Source: Candidatus Woesearchaeota archaeon (GTDB lineage: Archaea; Nanobdellota; Nanobdellia; UBA10117; JABICX01). Taken from it: 64,000 nucleotides of DNA. The notes below the pieces were generated by a model, which was not told the origin of the DNA, did not search any database, and saw only the letters and a program-made list of their open reading frames with translations. The translations under genes were made by a program, and so were the position numbers. Below, one piece after another: positions 1-10,281 of the stretch; position 1 is the first letter of the stretch, and the number at the start of each line of letters is the position of its first letter. The stretch lies in assembly GCA_018652045.1 (NCBI GenBank), contig JABICX010000001.1, positions 1-64,000 on the forward strand, read 5' to 3'.

Positions 1-3000
1 ATTCCTGAAATAAGTGCTACATTATTCCATAATGCGTTGGAGCATGAGCTTCCATATACATATGATTGTGATAGCTGCCCAGACGGGTATGAACCAGATC
101 CTGCAAAGCCTGCAACAGATACAGAGTTCTACTGTAAATCAACCTATGTATCACCACAACCAAATCCAACGCTATCCATATACCGAACGCCTGGTGGAAG
201 GTTAATAAAAGACGCAACTGGAGAAAACCCTTCAACAAGCAAGAAGACTACCTCACCCGGATTCCCTGGACAGTTCTACGCAACTTTTGAAGAAACAACC
301 GGCGATGAAGTTAACTATTACATTAGAACTACGGGAGATTGTTATATTGACAAACGCACGACTGTTACGGGAAATATGATTACAAAGGCAAAAAGAGGGA
401 CAGGTCTTTCATATGAGACTGACTTTTTTATTGGAACACAGGGTCATGGAACTGCAGATTGTACAGTTTATTTAGAAGTGGATAATGAGGGTGGTGAAGC
501 TGTCAGAGAGATCCAATTAGAGGTAGAATCATATGAACTGTGTGACGATGAAATCGATAATGATGGTGATGGAGACATCGATTGCGCCGATGATAATTGT
601 GCATTTGATGATGTCTGCTTTGTCTGCCACGCCCAAGATTCTGATGAAGATGGTTTCAAAGAATGTCACGAAGCACTTGATGGAACATTAACACAGTTTG
701 AAAACTGTGGCGATTATATCTGCGACTGTAATGACAACAGCGCAGACCTTAACCCAGACCAGGTCTGGTATCGGGATGAAGATGAAGACAGATACACCTC
801 GGGAGATACAAGAGTCAGCTGCAATATTCCTTCAGACCCAATAAATCCCGCAGTATATAGATTAGAACAATATCTAAACTCAATGGAAACAGACTGTGAC
901 GATACTGTTGCAGCTATAAATCCAGGCGAATCTGAGGTCTGTGACGAAGTAGATAACAACTGCGACGGAACCGTAGATGAAGGACTACGCAACATCTATT
1001 ATGTTGATTTAGACAATGATGGATATGGTATATTGCCATCTATAGAAGCATGTACTGAACCAATATTATCTGCAGATATGTTAGGTGATTGTGATGATGA
1101 GTTAGGTTATGTAAATCCGGGAAAGACTGAGGTCTGTGGAATAGATGGCGTTGATGAAGATTGTAGTGGTTTAGAAGACTGCTTGGATCCAGTCTGTTCA
1201 CCAAATCAAGATTGTGCACATAGCGTACAATCATACTGTTCCGATTATGGCGTATTACTTGATACAGAGTATTATTCAAGCCCAGCAACCATCGTAAATC
1301 ACGCCGGTGTGTTACACCGACAGATCGAGTTTGAGCAAGGAGACTACGCAGAAATTGATTACACTCTTGATGGATCTTACCTAGTTACAATAGAACTTGA
1401 CTTTGTCGATCTGGGCGATTCTGTAGGATATCCAACAAAATATACTTTAGCAATCTCACAAGACGGTAAGCAGTGGAAACTAATCAACAACGCACAGATC
1501 ACACCGGTCGGAGATATAATGCGGCTATCTACTGAGTTTAAACCTGTCGCTACAAAGTATGTTAAGTTAATTGTATATGAAACATCGGGAATACAGATTA
1601 ATCCAGGTACGGGTTTACCTATTGCAGATGATACATATGTGTTAGGTTTTGCGGGCGCTAACTTTGAGGACAGCTCAGAGTTCCAAGAATGCTGGTCCGA
1701 ATGTATCCCACAATGTGATATCAATACGTGTGGTAGTGATGGATGTAGTGGAACTTGTGGAACTTGCGAATCTGAACAGGTCTGTAGTGATCAAGAAGGT
1801 GGAAGTTGTGTAGATCCACCAATACTTGATATAACAAGTATATCTCTTAGCAATACACCAATTCGTAACTATGCTCAGACAGATATTACTGCAGCAGTAG
1901 TTAATAACGGTGGAACTGTGTCTGGAAGCTTTAACCTGGCATTCTTAAGCGCGTCCGAGATAACAGACACAATCATATCTAGCTTTGACCCAAGCGAGTC
2001 ATATGTTATAGGGATAAAGAACGTTCCATATTCAGATGTTGAAGACATGCCTCTTGACGTAAACTTGTACGACTGGAAGCCTATGGATGACGGCGTTCAA
2101 GACGTATGTGTATTCCTATACGATCAAGATACACCACAAAACGTATTTGATCAGATCTGGGGTAATCAACAGAAACTCTTCTGTATAGATCCAAGTCCAG
2201 ATGTTTTAGATTGTCAAGTAGCTACGGATTGTACTGATTACGATAATACTGACGAATGTATCGTTCCGGAATGTACTGCGGAGGGAGATTGTGATTACAC
2301 TCCTGATGAAAAGGTTAATTACTATTTAGACTTTGATGGCGACACATATGGTGATTCCACGACTTTGTTGCAACGATGTGTACAGCCAGATAATTATGTT
2401 GCAGAAAATACTGACTGCGATGATGCGAACGCTGCGATACATATAAATGCGCCCGAAATCTGCGATGGAGAGGATAACAACTGCGACGGAACCGTAGATG
2501 AAGATTTGATCAATACATATTATCTAGATCGTGATGGTGATACATATGGTACTGACCAGAGTATTATCTTTGGAGCACCGACGAAACAATATCGACGGGA
2601 TGATAACGAGATGAACGCATATACCGGTGTTAGAAGAGATCTGGATGTAATGATATCAACACTTATGCTTCAAAGAATTCGGATCGATGTTGATCTTGAT
2701 GAATACTCCACAGCAGAGTTGTCGGTTTATGGTAGAGTAACTGGTTGCACAAAGAGTGAGGAAACCGCAAGTCTTAAACTTAATTACGTCGATACTGTCA
2801 AATTTGATCCTTGCGAAGTCTTTACTGAGGACTTTGCGTGGCAAACTATTGACGTACCTTTAGAATACTTGAAAGAAGATTATTCAAACACATTTAGAAT
2901 TATGAACTGGGGAACTGCAACCCTTGATATTGGATACGACACAGACACAACTGAAGATCGAAGTGTACGTAGAGAGATCGTAGTTGATGAAACTGATACT

Positions 3001-6000
3001 AAGCGTCATATATTCGTATCAAATGCAGAAGTTACTGGACGAATCGTTTACCCTGTCGGTTCATCAGACCCAGAGTATATTGGAATAGACGCAGCAGACG
3101 CAATATGTCGATCAGAAGCAGAAGCAGAAGGATTAGATGGAACATATATCGCGCTTATATCAACTTCAACACAGGATGCAAGAGATCGGTTATCCGGAGA
3201 TTCATATTATAATGCTAATGCAGGTGGTACTCCGCTAGCATATAGTAAATCTGACTTATTTGGTGCACAAGGTAGAATTTTGAATACGATATATACTCTT
3301 GACGGTGGATATGGGCATCATACTTTAACTGGATCCGATCAAAACGGACAGGTTATTGTAGATAAAACTTGTAGTGATTGGATTTCAGAAGAAAGTACTG
3401 ATATTGTTGCATTTGGAGGTAGTTTGGATATTTTTGATACAAGTTGGATTTACAAAGGCGAAGGGTCTTGTGACGTATCAGATATTTTTGATACACATAT
3501 ATATTGTGTGCAGTCAGACGCTACCACATATACTGAGTTAATTATCGACGAAGACTTTGAAGCTATGATGTATCTAGATATATATAGTGAAGATATAGAT
3601 CCTATTGTCCAGGCTTGTTCAGCTCCAGCAGGATATGTTGAGAGTAACACTGACTGCGATGATATTCATGATACGGTATATCCTGACGCACCAGAGATTT
3701 GCGATGAACTAGACAATGACTGTGAAGGTGACGTAGACGAAGGTTTTGACAAGATCTATTATGCAGACTCTGACGGAGATACTTATGGTGATCTTGCGCA
3801 GACAACATCAGCATGTGTTGATATGCTTGGATACGTACGAGATAGTACTGACTGCGATGATACATTAGACACTACCTACCCGGGCGCAGATGAACTTTGT
3901 GATGAACTAGACAATGACTGCGATACAAGTACCGACGAAGACTTTGTAGAGCTTGAAGCTGAGTGTTTCTTAGGTGTTGGAGCTTGTAGACAGAGTGGCG
4001 TATTCATTTGCTCAGAAGATGGTGCGGAAACTATTTGTAATGCTAAACCTAAACAACCACAGACAGAAGACTGTGCTACTACGTACGATGATGATTGTGA
4101 CGGAACGGCTAATGAAGACTGTGAGTGTGTACCGCTAGTGCTACAACAATGCGGGACAACTGACGTAGGTCTTTGTGAATATGGTGAGCAGCTATGTAAG
4201 CCTGATGGAACTTGGGCAGCCTGTCAGAATGCAGTTGAATCTGTTGATGAAATCTGCGACGGAGATGATAATGATTGTGATGGATTCACTGACGAAGGAT
4301 TACTTCATACCTATTATGTTGATTCAGATGGTGATAGCTACGGTACGACTAGTTCAATAGAAGCTTGTTCAATAACTGCTGGCTATGCTGAAGTTTCAGG
4401 CGATTGTGACGATGCAAAAGATATTGTGAATCCTGGAGAAGAAGAGGGCTGCGACGGCCTTGATAATAACTGCGACGGCAGGGTCGACGAAGGATTCATT
4501 GACACTGATGCAGATGGAGATGCAGATTGTATTGACACTGATGATGATAACGATGGGGATTTAGATACAAACGATTGTAAGCCATTAGATTCAACAGTCT
4601 ATCATGGAGCAACCGAAATCTGCGATGGAAAAGATAATAACTGTAACAATGATGTTGATGAGGGCTTACTTATAGACTATCACCCAGATTCTGATGGAGA
4701 CACATATGGAGATCCAAACTTCGCTGAATGGGCATGTAGTGCACCAGCAGGATACGTTGAGAGCAATACTGACTGTGACGATACAGATCCTGAAATTCAC
4801 ATAAGAGCAACCGAGAGCTGTGACGGAGTAGATAATAATTGTAATGATCAAATCGATGAAAGCTTTACAGATACAGATACAGATGGCGATGCTGACTGCA
4901 TAGATACTGATGATGATAACGATGGATACCTTGATACGGAAGATTGTAAGCCACTAGACGCTACGATCCATCCAGGAGCTACTGAAATCTGCGACGGAGT
5001 GGACCAAGATTGTGACGGCGAGATCGATGAAGGCGTAAAGACTACTTATTATCATGATGGTGATCGAGATGGATATGGTGACTTAGATGATACAACTCAG
5101 GCGTGTACTAAACCCGATAACTACTTCTTAGATAATACTGACTGCGACGACACTGATGATAATATACATCCAGGCGCAACCGAGACCTGTGATGGAGCGG
5201 ACCAAGACTGTAACGGTCTAGTAGACGACGACGCAACAGATATGAGTACCTATTACCTTGATGCAGATGGTGATGGATACGGTATTGCTCAGAGCACGCA
5301 AGCATGTACTTTACCTGCAGGATACGCCAATGTTGCTGATGACTGTGATGATACTGAAGAAACCGTCAATCCCGGAAGAACTGAAATCTGCGACGGCCTT
5401 GATAATAACTGCGACACCGTTGTTGACGAGGGATACGTTGATACGGACAATGATGGTGAGAAGGATTGTTTAGATGATGACGATGACGGCGACGGCGACC
5501 TAGACACAACAGATTGTAAGCCACTAGACGCTACGATCCATGCCGGAGCTGAAGAAATCTGTGGAAACAATATCGATGAGGACTGTGATGGACAAGATGA
5601 AGTGTGTTATGAGTTGCAAGATGCAGATGGAGATACCTTCAAAGAAGATGTAGATTGTGATGATAATAATGATAAGGTCTATCCTGGCGCAACAGAGTTA
5701 TGCGATGGATTAGATAATGATTGTGATGATCCACCTCAGATTGATGAGAACTGGGATGTTGGAGAGATCTGTTATTCAACTGGAGATGGTGCCTGTAGAA
5801 CGGAAGGCGTTAAGGTTTGTGATACAGAGTATAGGACTAAATGTAATGCAGTAGATGGTACTCCAACAACCGAGATATGTATTAATGGAATCGATGAAGA
5901 CTGTGACGGAACCGCAGACGACGGTTGTCAATGTACGCCTAATGATAAACAGCAGTGTGGTTCTACAGATGTTGGTGAATGTGAATACGGTGAACAGACT

Positions 6001-6315
6001 TGCGCTGCAAACGGCATATGGGGTTCGTGTATTGGCGCAACCGAGCCAGTAGCAGAAGTATGTAATAATAATCGCGATGAAGATTGTGATGGAACACCTG
6101 ACAACGGCTGTGATTCAGAATGTCCAATCGGTGATGTAAATGGAGACTGTAGCCTAACTGTTAGCGATTTAATTGTGATCGCAAATAATATTCTAAATCC
6201 AGATCAGTATGATGAATGCAATGATATAAATATATGTGATGCTAATGAGGATAATCAAGTAACGGTTAGCGATCTAATCATGTTCGCAAACATAATCCTT
6301 GGAGGGGGTGGCTGA
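1..6315 (+). CDS. Giant Cys/Asp-rich MopE-motif surface protein ending in a dockerin (5' end outside window)
   Basis: The frame is open from base 1, so the true start and any signal peptide lie upstream. A TTG at 37 is only the first possible start codon inside the window. About 17 copies of a motif like CDGxDNNCDGxVDEG alternate with DxDGDxYGD and DCDD segments; these match the MopE-type putative metal-binding family and probably bind calcium. Other regions are a discoidin-like beta domain (about nt 1240-1690), a CARDB-like domain (about 1815-2200) and a DUF1554-like domain (about 3010-3510). The last about 60 residues (6121-6302) hold two F-hand repeats, DVNGDCSLTVSDL and DANEDNQVTVSDL, typical of dockerin type I. 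There is no C-terminal membrane segment, so attachment through the dockerin is inferred. The stop overlaps the next ATG by one base, which suggests translational coupling to the cohesin-like protein. Confidence 0.85.
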   Translation: MPEISATLFHNALEHELPYTYDCDSCPDGYEPDPAKPATDTEFYCKSTYVSPQPNPTLSIYRTPGGRLIKDATGENPSTSKKTTSPGFPGQFYATFEETTGDEVNYYIRTTGDCYIDKRTTVTGNMITKAKRGTGLSYETDFFIGTQGHGTADCTVYLEVDNEGGEAVREIQLEVESYELCDDEIDNDGDGDIDCADDNCAFDDVCFVCHAQDSDEDGFKECHEALDGTLTQFENCGDYICDCNDNSADLNPDQVWYRDEDEDRYTSGDTRVSCNIPSDPINPAVYRLEQYLNSMETDCDDTVAAINPGESEVCDEVDNNCDGTVDEGLRNIYYVDLDNDGYGILPSIEACTEPILSADMLGDCDDELGYVNPGKTEVCGIDGVDEDCSGLEDCLDPVCSPNQDCAHSVQSYCSDYGVLLDTEYYSSPATIVNHAGVLHRQIEFEQGDYAEIDYTLDGSYLVTIELDFVDLGDSVGYPTKYTLAISQDGKQWKLINNAQITPVGDIMRLSTEFKPVATKYVKLIVYETSGIQINPGTGLPIADDTYVLGFAGANFEDSSEFQECWSECIPQCDINTCGSDGCSGTCGTCESEQVCSDQEGGSCVDPPILDITSISLSNTPIRNYAQTDITAAVVNNGGTVSGSFNLAFLSASEITDTIISSFDPSESYVIGIKNVPYSDVEDMPLDVNLYDWKPMDDGVQDVCVFLYDQDTPQNVFDQIWGNQQKLFCIDPSPDVLDCQVATDCTDYDNTDECIVPECTAEGDCDYTPDEKVNYYLDFDGDTYGDSTTLLQRCVQPDNYVAENTDCDDANAAIHINAPEICDGEDNNCDGTVDEDLINTYYLDRDGDTYGTDQSIIFGAPTKQYRRDDNEMNAYTGVRRDLDVMISTLMLQRIRIDVDLDEYSTAELSVYGRVTGCTKSEETASLKLNYVDTVKFDPCEVFTEDFAWQTIDVPLEYLKEDYSNTFRIMNWGTATLDIGYDTDTTEDRSVRREIVVDETDTKRHIFVSNAEVTGRIVYPVGSSDPEYIGIDAADAICRSEAEAEGLDGTYIALISTSTQDARDRLSGDSYYNANAGGTPLAYSKSDLFGAQGRILNTIYTLDGGYGHHTLTGSDQNGQVIVDKTCSDWISEESTDIVAFGGSLDIFDTSWIYKGEGSCDVSDIFDTHIYCVQSDATTYTELIIDEDFEAMMYLDIYSEDIDPIVQACSAPAGYVESNTDCDDIHDTVYPDAPEICDELDNDCEGDVDEGFDKIYYADSDGDTYGDLAQTTSACVDMLGYVRDSTDCDDTLDTTYPGADELCDELDNDCDTSTDEDFVELEAECFLGVGACRQSGVFICSEDGAETICNAKPKQPQTEDCATTYDDDCDGTANEDCECVPLVLQQCGTTDVGLCEYGEQLCKPDGTWAACQNAVESVDEICDGDDNDCDGFTDEGLLHTYYVDSDGDSYGTTSSIEACSITAGYAEVSGDCDDAKDIVNPGEEEGCDGLDNNCDGRVDEGFIDTDADGDADCIDTDDDNDGDLDTNDCKPLDSTVYHGATEICDGKDNNCNNDVDEGLLIDYHPDSDGDTYGDPNFAEWACSAPAGYVESNTDCDDTDPEIHIRATESCDGVDNNCNDQIDESFTDTDTDGDADCIDTDDDNDGYLDTEDCKPLDATIHPGATEICDGVDQDCDGEIDEGVKTTYYHDGDRDGYGDLDDTTQACTKPDNYFLDNTDCDDTDDNIHPGATETCDGADQDCNGLVDDDATDMSTYYLDADGDGYGIAQSTQACTLPAGYANVADDCDDTEETVNPGRTEICDGLDNNCDTVVDEGYVDTDNDGEKDCLDDDDDGDGDLDTTDCKPLDATIHAGAEEICGNNIDEDCDGQDEVCYELQDADGDTFKEDVDCDDNNDKVYPGATELCDGLDNDCDDPPQIDENWDVGEICYSTGDGACRTEGVKVCDTEYRTKCNAVDGTPTTEICINGIDEDCDGTADDGCQCTPNDKQQCGSTDVGECEYGEQTCAANGIWGSCIGATEPVAEVCNNNRDEDCDGTPDNGCDSECPIGDVNGDCSLTVSDLIVIANNILNPDQYDECNDINICDANEDNQVTVSDLIMFANIILGGGG
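6121..6303 (+). other. Dockerin-like domain (two Ca-binding F-hand repeats)
   Basis: Two 12-residue Ca-loop motifs are each followed by a helix ending in NNIL or NIIL, with DL at the conserved positions (SDLIVIA and SDLIMFA). This two-repeat layout at a protein's extreme C terminus defines dockerin domains, which bind cohesins. The assignment is by eye. Confidence 0.75.
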
Positions 6316-9300
6316 TGAAACAACTGAAAATTAGTCTGTTGATAATTCCTTTGCTACTGCTTGCTAGCGTCTCAGCACTTACAATATCTTGCCAAGATGT
6401 AGTCTATGATGGTTCTACGTCAAGTGTAACTGTCCCACTTTACATCGATGCTGACGCAGAAGTTGCGGGATTCCAGTTTGACCTATCTTTTTCTGAGACG
6501 ATTATTGACTACCAAACGTTTACCAAAGTACCTGCAAAGTTAGATGTTGACCCTTCAATTACAGACAGAGGTTCATCTATTTTTGCATTAGCTTGGACGT
6601 TTCCACCAAGAGACGTTATTTTAGGTAACGGAAACATTGCAAATATACAGTTTACACCTGTAAGTGTTGGAACATCTTATATTGGTTTCTCAAATGAAGA
6701 CGTTTCTGACTTAGATGGACAGATACCAGCTACATTTATAGATTGTAATGTAGAGATTCAAGCACTACCTTCGTCAGAGTGTACCGTAAACTCTGAGTGT
6801 GATGATAATCTTTTCTGTACAAATGATGCGTGCCTAATTGATTCTTGTGTATATACACCAAAAAACATTGATGATAGTAATTCATGTACTTTAGATGTAT
6901 GTGACGAAATACTTGATGCTGAGACCCATGATTTAATACTAACCTGTACTGACGCAGACGGATGTTGTCCAGATGCATGTGATTCAACTACAGATTCTGA
7001 CTGTGTAGGTTCATGTACGGTTGATTCAGAATGTCTTGATGGCCTATGGTGTAATGGTCAAGAGTACTGTAATGGTGATGTTTGCGCGTCACGAAGTGCT
7101 CCAAACTGTGGAAAAGATGCCACATGTGTTGATGGAACATGTAATGAGTTAGCAGATCTAACTGATAACGCCGGTACATGTGACTATGATACAGACTCTT
7201 GCGAGTGCGATGTTGTTGATGATCCTGCCTGTGACGATGGCGATGAATGTACTACTGATAGTTGTAGTCTTCCATTAACTAATGGCGATGGCACCTGTCA
7301 GCATGCTGTTATCGATAGCTGTGCGCCATGTGTAGATTTAGATGGAGATGGATATGGTGAAGGTGCGGGATGTACTGGTGCAGATTGCGATGACGATGAC
7401 GTTGACGTACATCCAGGAGCTACTGAAATCTGCGACGATGAAATTGATAATGATTGTGTAGGTGGTGATGCTGTATGTCCTGAAGAGCTACCAAATATAG
7501 AAGCAACTGACTTTAGATTAAGTGGGCTGCGACGATTAAACCAAGAACTTAACCTAATAACCATTCTTTCAAATACAGGTACGGCTGACGCAGGTGGTTT
7601 TGATATAACATATACCGCGATCGACCCTGGTTATTCATTTATAGATATGATTTTAGTTGGTACATACACAAATATCGAAGAGATCGGTGGCATCTATGTA
7701 GAGAGTTTAGTGAAAGACACAGTAGACTACGAAGCTTCATTTACGTGGGATGTCGATATATATGGGGAATATGATATATGTTCATACGCAGATCAATTAC
7801 AGGCAATTCAAGAAGAAGGCGAGATCTGGGATGATATGTTCCGTGGACAAGAAGATAATGTCGCCTGCTACGCAGATCTAAATGGCGAATATCTCGAGAT
7901 ATGGCAATGTATTGAAGATACTGAATGTAGTGTTGATGATGCACCTGCGTCCGAGTGGGGCGCATGCGTTGGTTTTACAGATAACTGCGACACTACAGGA
8001 TTACAAGAACGAACGATATATACGCCTTTGTGCGAATTAAGCACACATACATGTGGTTATTCTGAAGAAGTCGAGTCGCAAGAGTGTACGCGAACCATCA
8101 CACCAGTACCTGAGGTGTGTGATAATATCATTGATGATGATTGTAATGGTGCTGCTGACGAACTTGACCCTACTTGTGTCGATGCATGCACAACTCTAGC
8201 TGAATGTGATGATGACGATCCATGTAATGGTGCAGAAACCTGTACAGATGGAGCCTGCGTGCCCGGAACGCCAATGGTTTGCGATGATGATTTATTCTGT
8301 ACAGGTATAGAAACTTGTGACGTTGCTCAAGGTGGATGTGTAGCTGGAACTCCACCAGATTGTAGTGATGACAATACATGCACAGTTGATAGCTGTAATG
8401 AGACTACTGATCAGTGTGATATTGATGCAACTGGATGCACATGTACGGTAGATGCTGATTGTGGAGTTTCTGATGGCTGTACTACTAATACATGTAATGC
8501 TGCAGGACTATGTGATACGCCTATCGTGGAAGTAGATGATACTGAATGTGATGATGATCTTTTCTGTACAATAAATGATCGATGCCTATCAGGTGTATGT
8601 GAATCTGATCCTGTAGATGTCGAAGACCCTATAGCATGTACTGATGATTATTGTGATGAAGCAAGTCGTACTATATGGCATAGAACAAATAGAACCGCCT
8701 GTGACGATGGAAGTGTTTGTACGGTGGACATATGTCATTCAACCAATGATTTTGAACGTTTCCCGGGTGGATGTGAGAACAGGCCTGCAGAATGTACTGA
8801 CGATGACGGCTGTTGTCCTGCAGCATGTACTACTGCTACAGATTCTGACTGCCTAGAGAATTGTGATGATGGTATTTGTTCTGCTGAAGAGAATTGTCTA
8901 AACTGTGAAGCTGATTGTGGATGTGGTGATGGACAAGACTGTGGAAGTAATGGATTATGCATCGTTCTTGACTGTGAGCCTAGTTGTACTGGAAAAACCT
9001 GCGGACCTGATGGATGTGGAGGTAGTTGCGGAACCTGTACAGGTAACGATACATGTAGTTCAGGTGTATGTACCTCTTGTACTGATACTTGTGATAGTCT
9101 TAATCTCGAATGTGGAACTTGGGTAATCTGTGGAAATAGTACTTCGTGTGGTGGTTGTGATAATGATGATTATTCATGTAATAACCAAGGTACATGTGAA
9201 CGTACAAACCGACGAAGGGGGTCTACGCAAGTATTCCAGCAATATACATATAGCTATCAATGTAATGATTCAACAGACAATGACAATGACGGATTTGTTG

Positions 9301-9782
9301 ACCTGAAGGATACAGATTGCGACTCACCATCAGATGATAGTGAATATTATCAACCTAAACCAAACCCAGGACAGTGGAATTTACCGTTACCACGAGACTC
9401 AAGTCCACCACCTGTAATCGAGCGAGCAGTATGTGGTGATGACTTTTGCTCACCTACAGAGACTGCAGATAGTTGCGCATTAGATTGTAAGAAGTCGAAT
9501 ATTATATGGTTCGGTGTAGTTGGCATATTATTCGCCATATTTGTATTTATCTTGTTTAGACACTATCGATCACGTACTGTCAAGCCAACTAACTTTGATG
9601 TAGACACACAATTGGAGCAAAAACCAGTTCAAACTGCCCCTAAAACACATGTAAACCCCACTCTAGCAGCATATATTCAGCGAGAAAGAGGTGCGGGATT
9701 CCATAATACAAAGATACGTGAGATACTTATCAAGAAAGGGTGGAAAGCTTCGGACGTAGACGCAGCACTTCGAAACGTTTAA
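6315..9782 (+). CDS. Membrane-anchored cohesin-like, Cys-rich surface protein (1155 aa)
   Basis: A signal peptide (MKQLKISLLIIPLLLLASVSA) leads directly into a cohesin-like beta domain at about residues 20-150, with VTVPLYID, GFQFDLSF and the later strand GNIANIQFTPV. About 800 residues of Cys-rich repeats follow, in the style of slime-mould CTxDxC repeats. One MopE motif (about nt 7330-7470) and one CARDB-like domain (about 7485-7890) are embedded. Near the C terminus a single membrane helix (about 9500-9560) follows a Pro-rich stretch. The cytosolic tail ends in a helical module, IREILIKKGWKASDVDAAL, of a kind I associate with DPANN membrane proteins. It is probably a cell-surface scaffold that receives the dockerin of the upstream protein. 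The start overlaps the upstream stop (ATGA). Confidence 0.85.
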   Translation: MKQLKISLLIIPLLLLASVSALTISCQDVVYDGSTSSVTVPLYIDADAEVAGFQFDLSFSETIIDYQTFTKVPAKLDVDPSITDRGSSIFALAWTFPPRDVILGNGNIANIQFTPVSVGTSYIGFSNEDVSDLDGQIPATFIDCNVEIQALPSSECTVNSECDDNLFCTNDACLIDSCVYTPKNIDDSNSCTLDVCDEILDAETHDLILTCTDADGCCPDACDSTTDSDCVGSCTVDSECLDGLWCNGQEYCNGDVCASRSAPNCGKDATCVDGTCNELADLTDNAGTCDYDTDSCECDVVDDPACDDGDECTTDSCSLPLTNGDGTCQHAVIDSCAPCVDLDGDGYGEGAGCTGADCDDDDVDVHPGATEICDDEIDNDCVGGDAVCPEELPNIEATDFRLSGLRRLNQELNLITILSNTGTADAGGFDITYTAIDPGYSFIDMILVGTYTNIEEIGGIYVESLVKDTVDYEASFTWDVDIYGEYDICSYADQLQAIQEEGEIWDDMFRGQEDNVACYADLNGEYLEIWQCIEDTECSVDDAPASEWGACVGFTDNCDTTGLQERTIYTPLCELSTHTCGYSEEVESQECTRTITPVPEVCDNIIDDDCNGAADELDPTCVDACTTLAECDDDDPCNGAETCTDGACVPGTPMVCDDDLFCTGIETCDVAQGGCVAGTPPDCSDDNTCTVDSCNETTDQCDIDATGCTCTVDADCGVSDGCTTNTCNAAGLCDTPIVEVDDTECDDDLFCTINDRCLSGVCESDPVDVEDPIACTDDYCDEASRTIWHRTNRTACDDGSVCTVDICHSTNDFERFPGGCENRPAECTDDDGCCPAACTTATDSDCLENCDDGICSAEENCLNCEADCGCGDGQDCGSNGLCIVLDCEPSCTGKTCGPDGCGGSCGTCTGNDTCSSGVCTSCTDTCDSLNLECGTWVICGNSTSCGGCDNDDYSCNNQGTCERTNRRRGSTQVFQQYTYSYQCNDSTDNDNDGFVDLKDTDCDSPSDDSEYYQPKPNPGQWNLPLPRDSSPPPVIERAVCGDDFCSPTETADSCALDCKKSNIIWFGVVGILFAIFVFILFRHYRSRTVKPTNFDVDTQLEQKPVQTAPKTHVNPTLAAYIQRERGAGFHNTKIREILIKKGWKASDVDAALRNV
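6375..6775 (+). other. Cohesin-like domain
   Basis: Beta-rich segment right after the signal peptide with the classic order: VPLYIDADAEVAGFQFDLSF, then a short helix or loop, ALAWTF, GNGNIANIQF and YIGFSNEDVSD. Cohesins bind dockerins; a dockerin sits at the end of the adjacent upstream protein. Assigned by pattern, not by search. Confidence 0.7.
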
Positions 9783-9889
9783 TCACAGTACCTTTTAGTC
9801 TAAGCAAAGCTTAGCCAATAAGTCGTCCTTCGGAAGCCTTATAAACATAGATTTGCCTCTTATTAACATAAACACGAAGAGCAAGGTCA
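9783..9889 (+). promoter_or_regulatory. Intergenic region with small hairpin and TATA-like box
   Basis: A perfect inverted repeat CTAAGC-AAA-GCTTAG lies at 9800-9814. A TATA-like CCTTATAAACAT lies at about 9836-9847. An AAGGT at 9883-9887 sits just before the ATG at 9890 and could act as a weak ribosome binding site. Nothing else is recognised here. Confidence 0.4.
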
Positions 9890-10264
9890 ATGCTTACTCA
9901 CGTTCACGAGCTCCTTTTGGAGCAACTCAATCAATTAAAAAACCTGAAAAACGACGAGATAATCGTTGTTGAAGGAAAAAACGATATGCGAGCGCTAAGA
10001 AAGCTCGGAATTGATTCTAGCATCTTCTTGTTAAATAACAGATACAAAAGTCTGGTTGAAAGATCAGAATCACTAGCAAAATCCAGCCGAGTAATACTCC
10101 TGCTGGATACAGATCAGAAAGGTCAAGAACTAACAAAACAAATGCAAAATCATCTTAAAGATCAAGGTGTTCACGTGAACACCAAACTTGGAAAAACCTT
10201 ACTACGAACGGCAGGTTGCCGCACAGTAGAGAGTTTAGCTAGCGTTCTGAATAAGACTGGATAG
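9890..10264 (+). CDS. Small Toprim-domain protein (UPF0292-like)
   Basis: A 124-residue protein dominated by one Toprim fold: DEIIVVEGKNDMRALRKLG carries the conserved Glu near the first strand, and VILLLDTDQKG carries the DxD motif. Size and motif order match the small archaeal UPF0292 Toprim family, whose biochemical role is not established. It lies 17 nt upstream of the DnaG start, which has its own Toprim domain, so the two are probably cotranscribed and may act together on RNA or DNA. The start has an AAGGT a few bases upstream. Confidence 0.8.
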   Translation: MLTHVHELLLEQLNQLKNLKNDEIIVVEGKNDMRALRKLGIDSSIFLLNNRYKSLVERSESLAKSSRVILLLDTDQKGQELTKQMQNHLKDQGVHVNTKLGKTLLRTAGCRTVESLASVLNKTG

Positions 10265-10281
10265 TATCTAGGAAATTGAAA

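Noticed and set aside
1..9782. The two Cys-rich proteins as cellulosomal enzymes
   Set aside because: No glycoside hydrolase or carbohydrate-binding module is visible apart from the cohesin and dockerin; a structural or binding role fits better.
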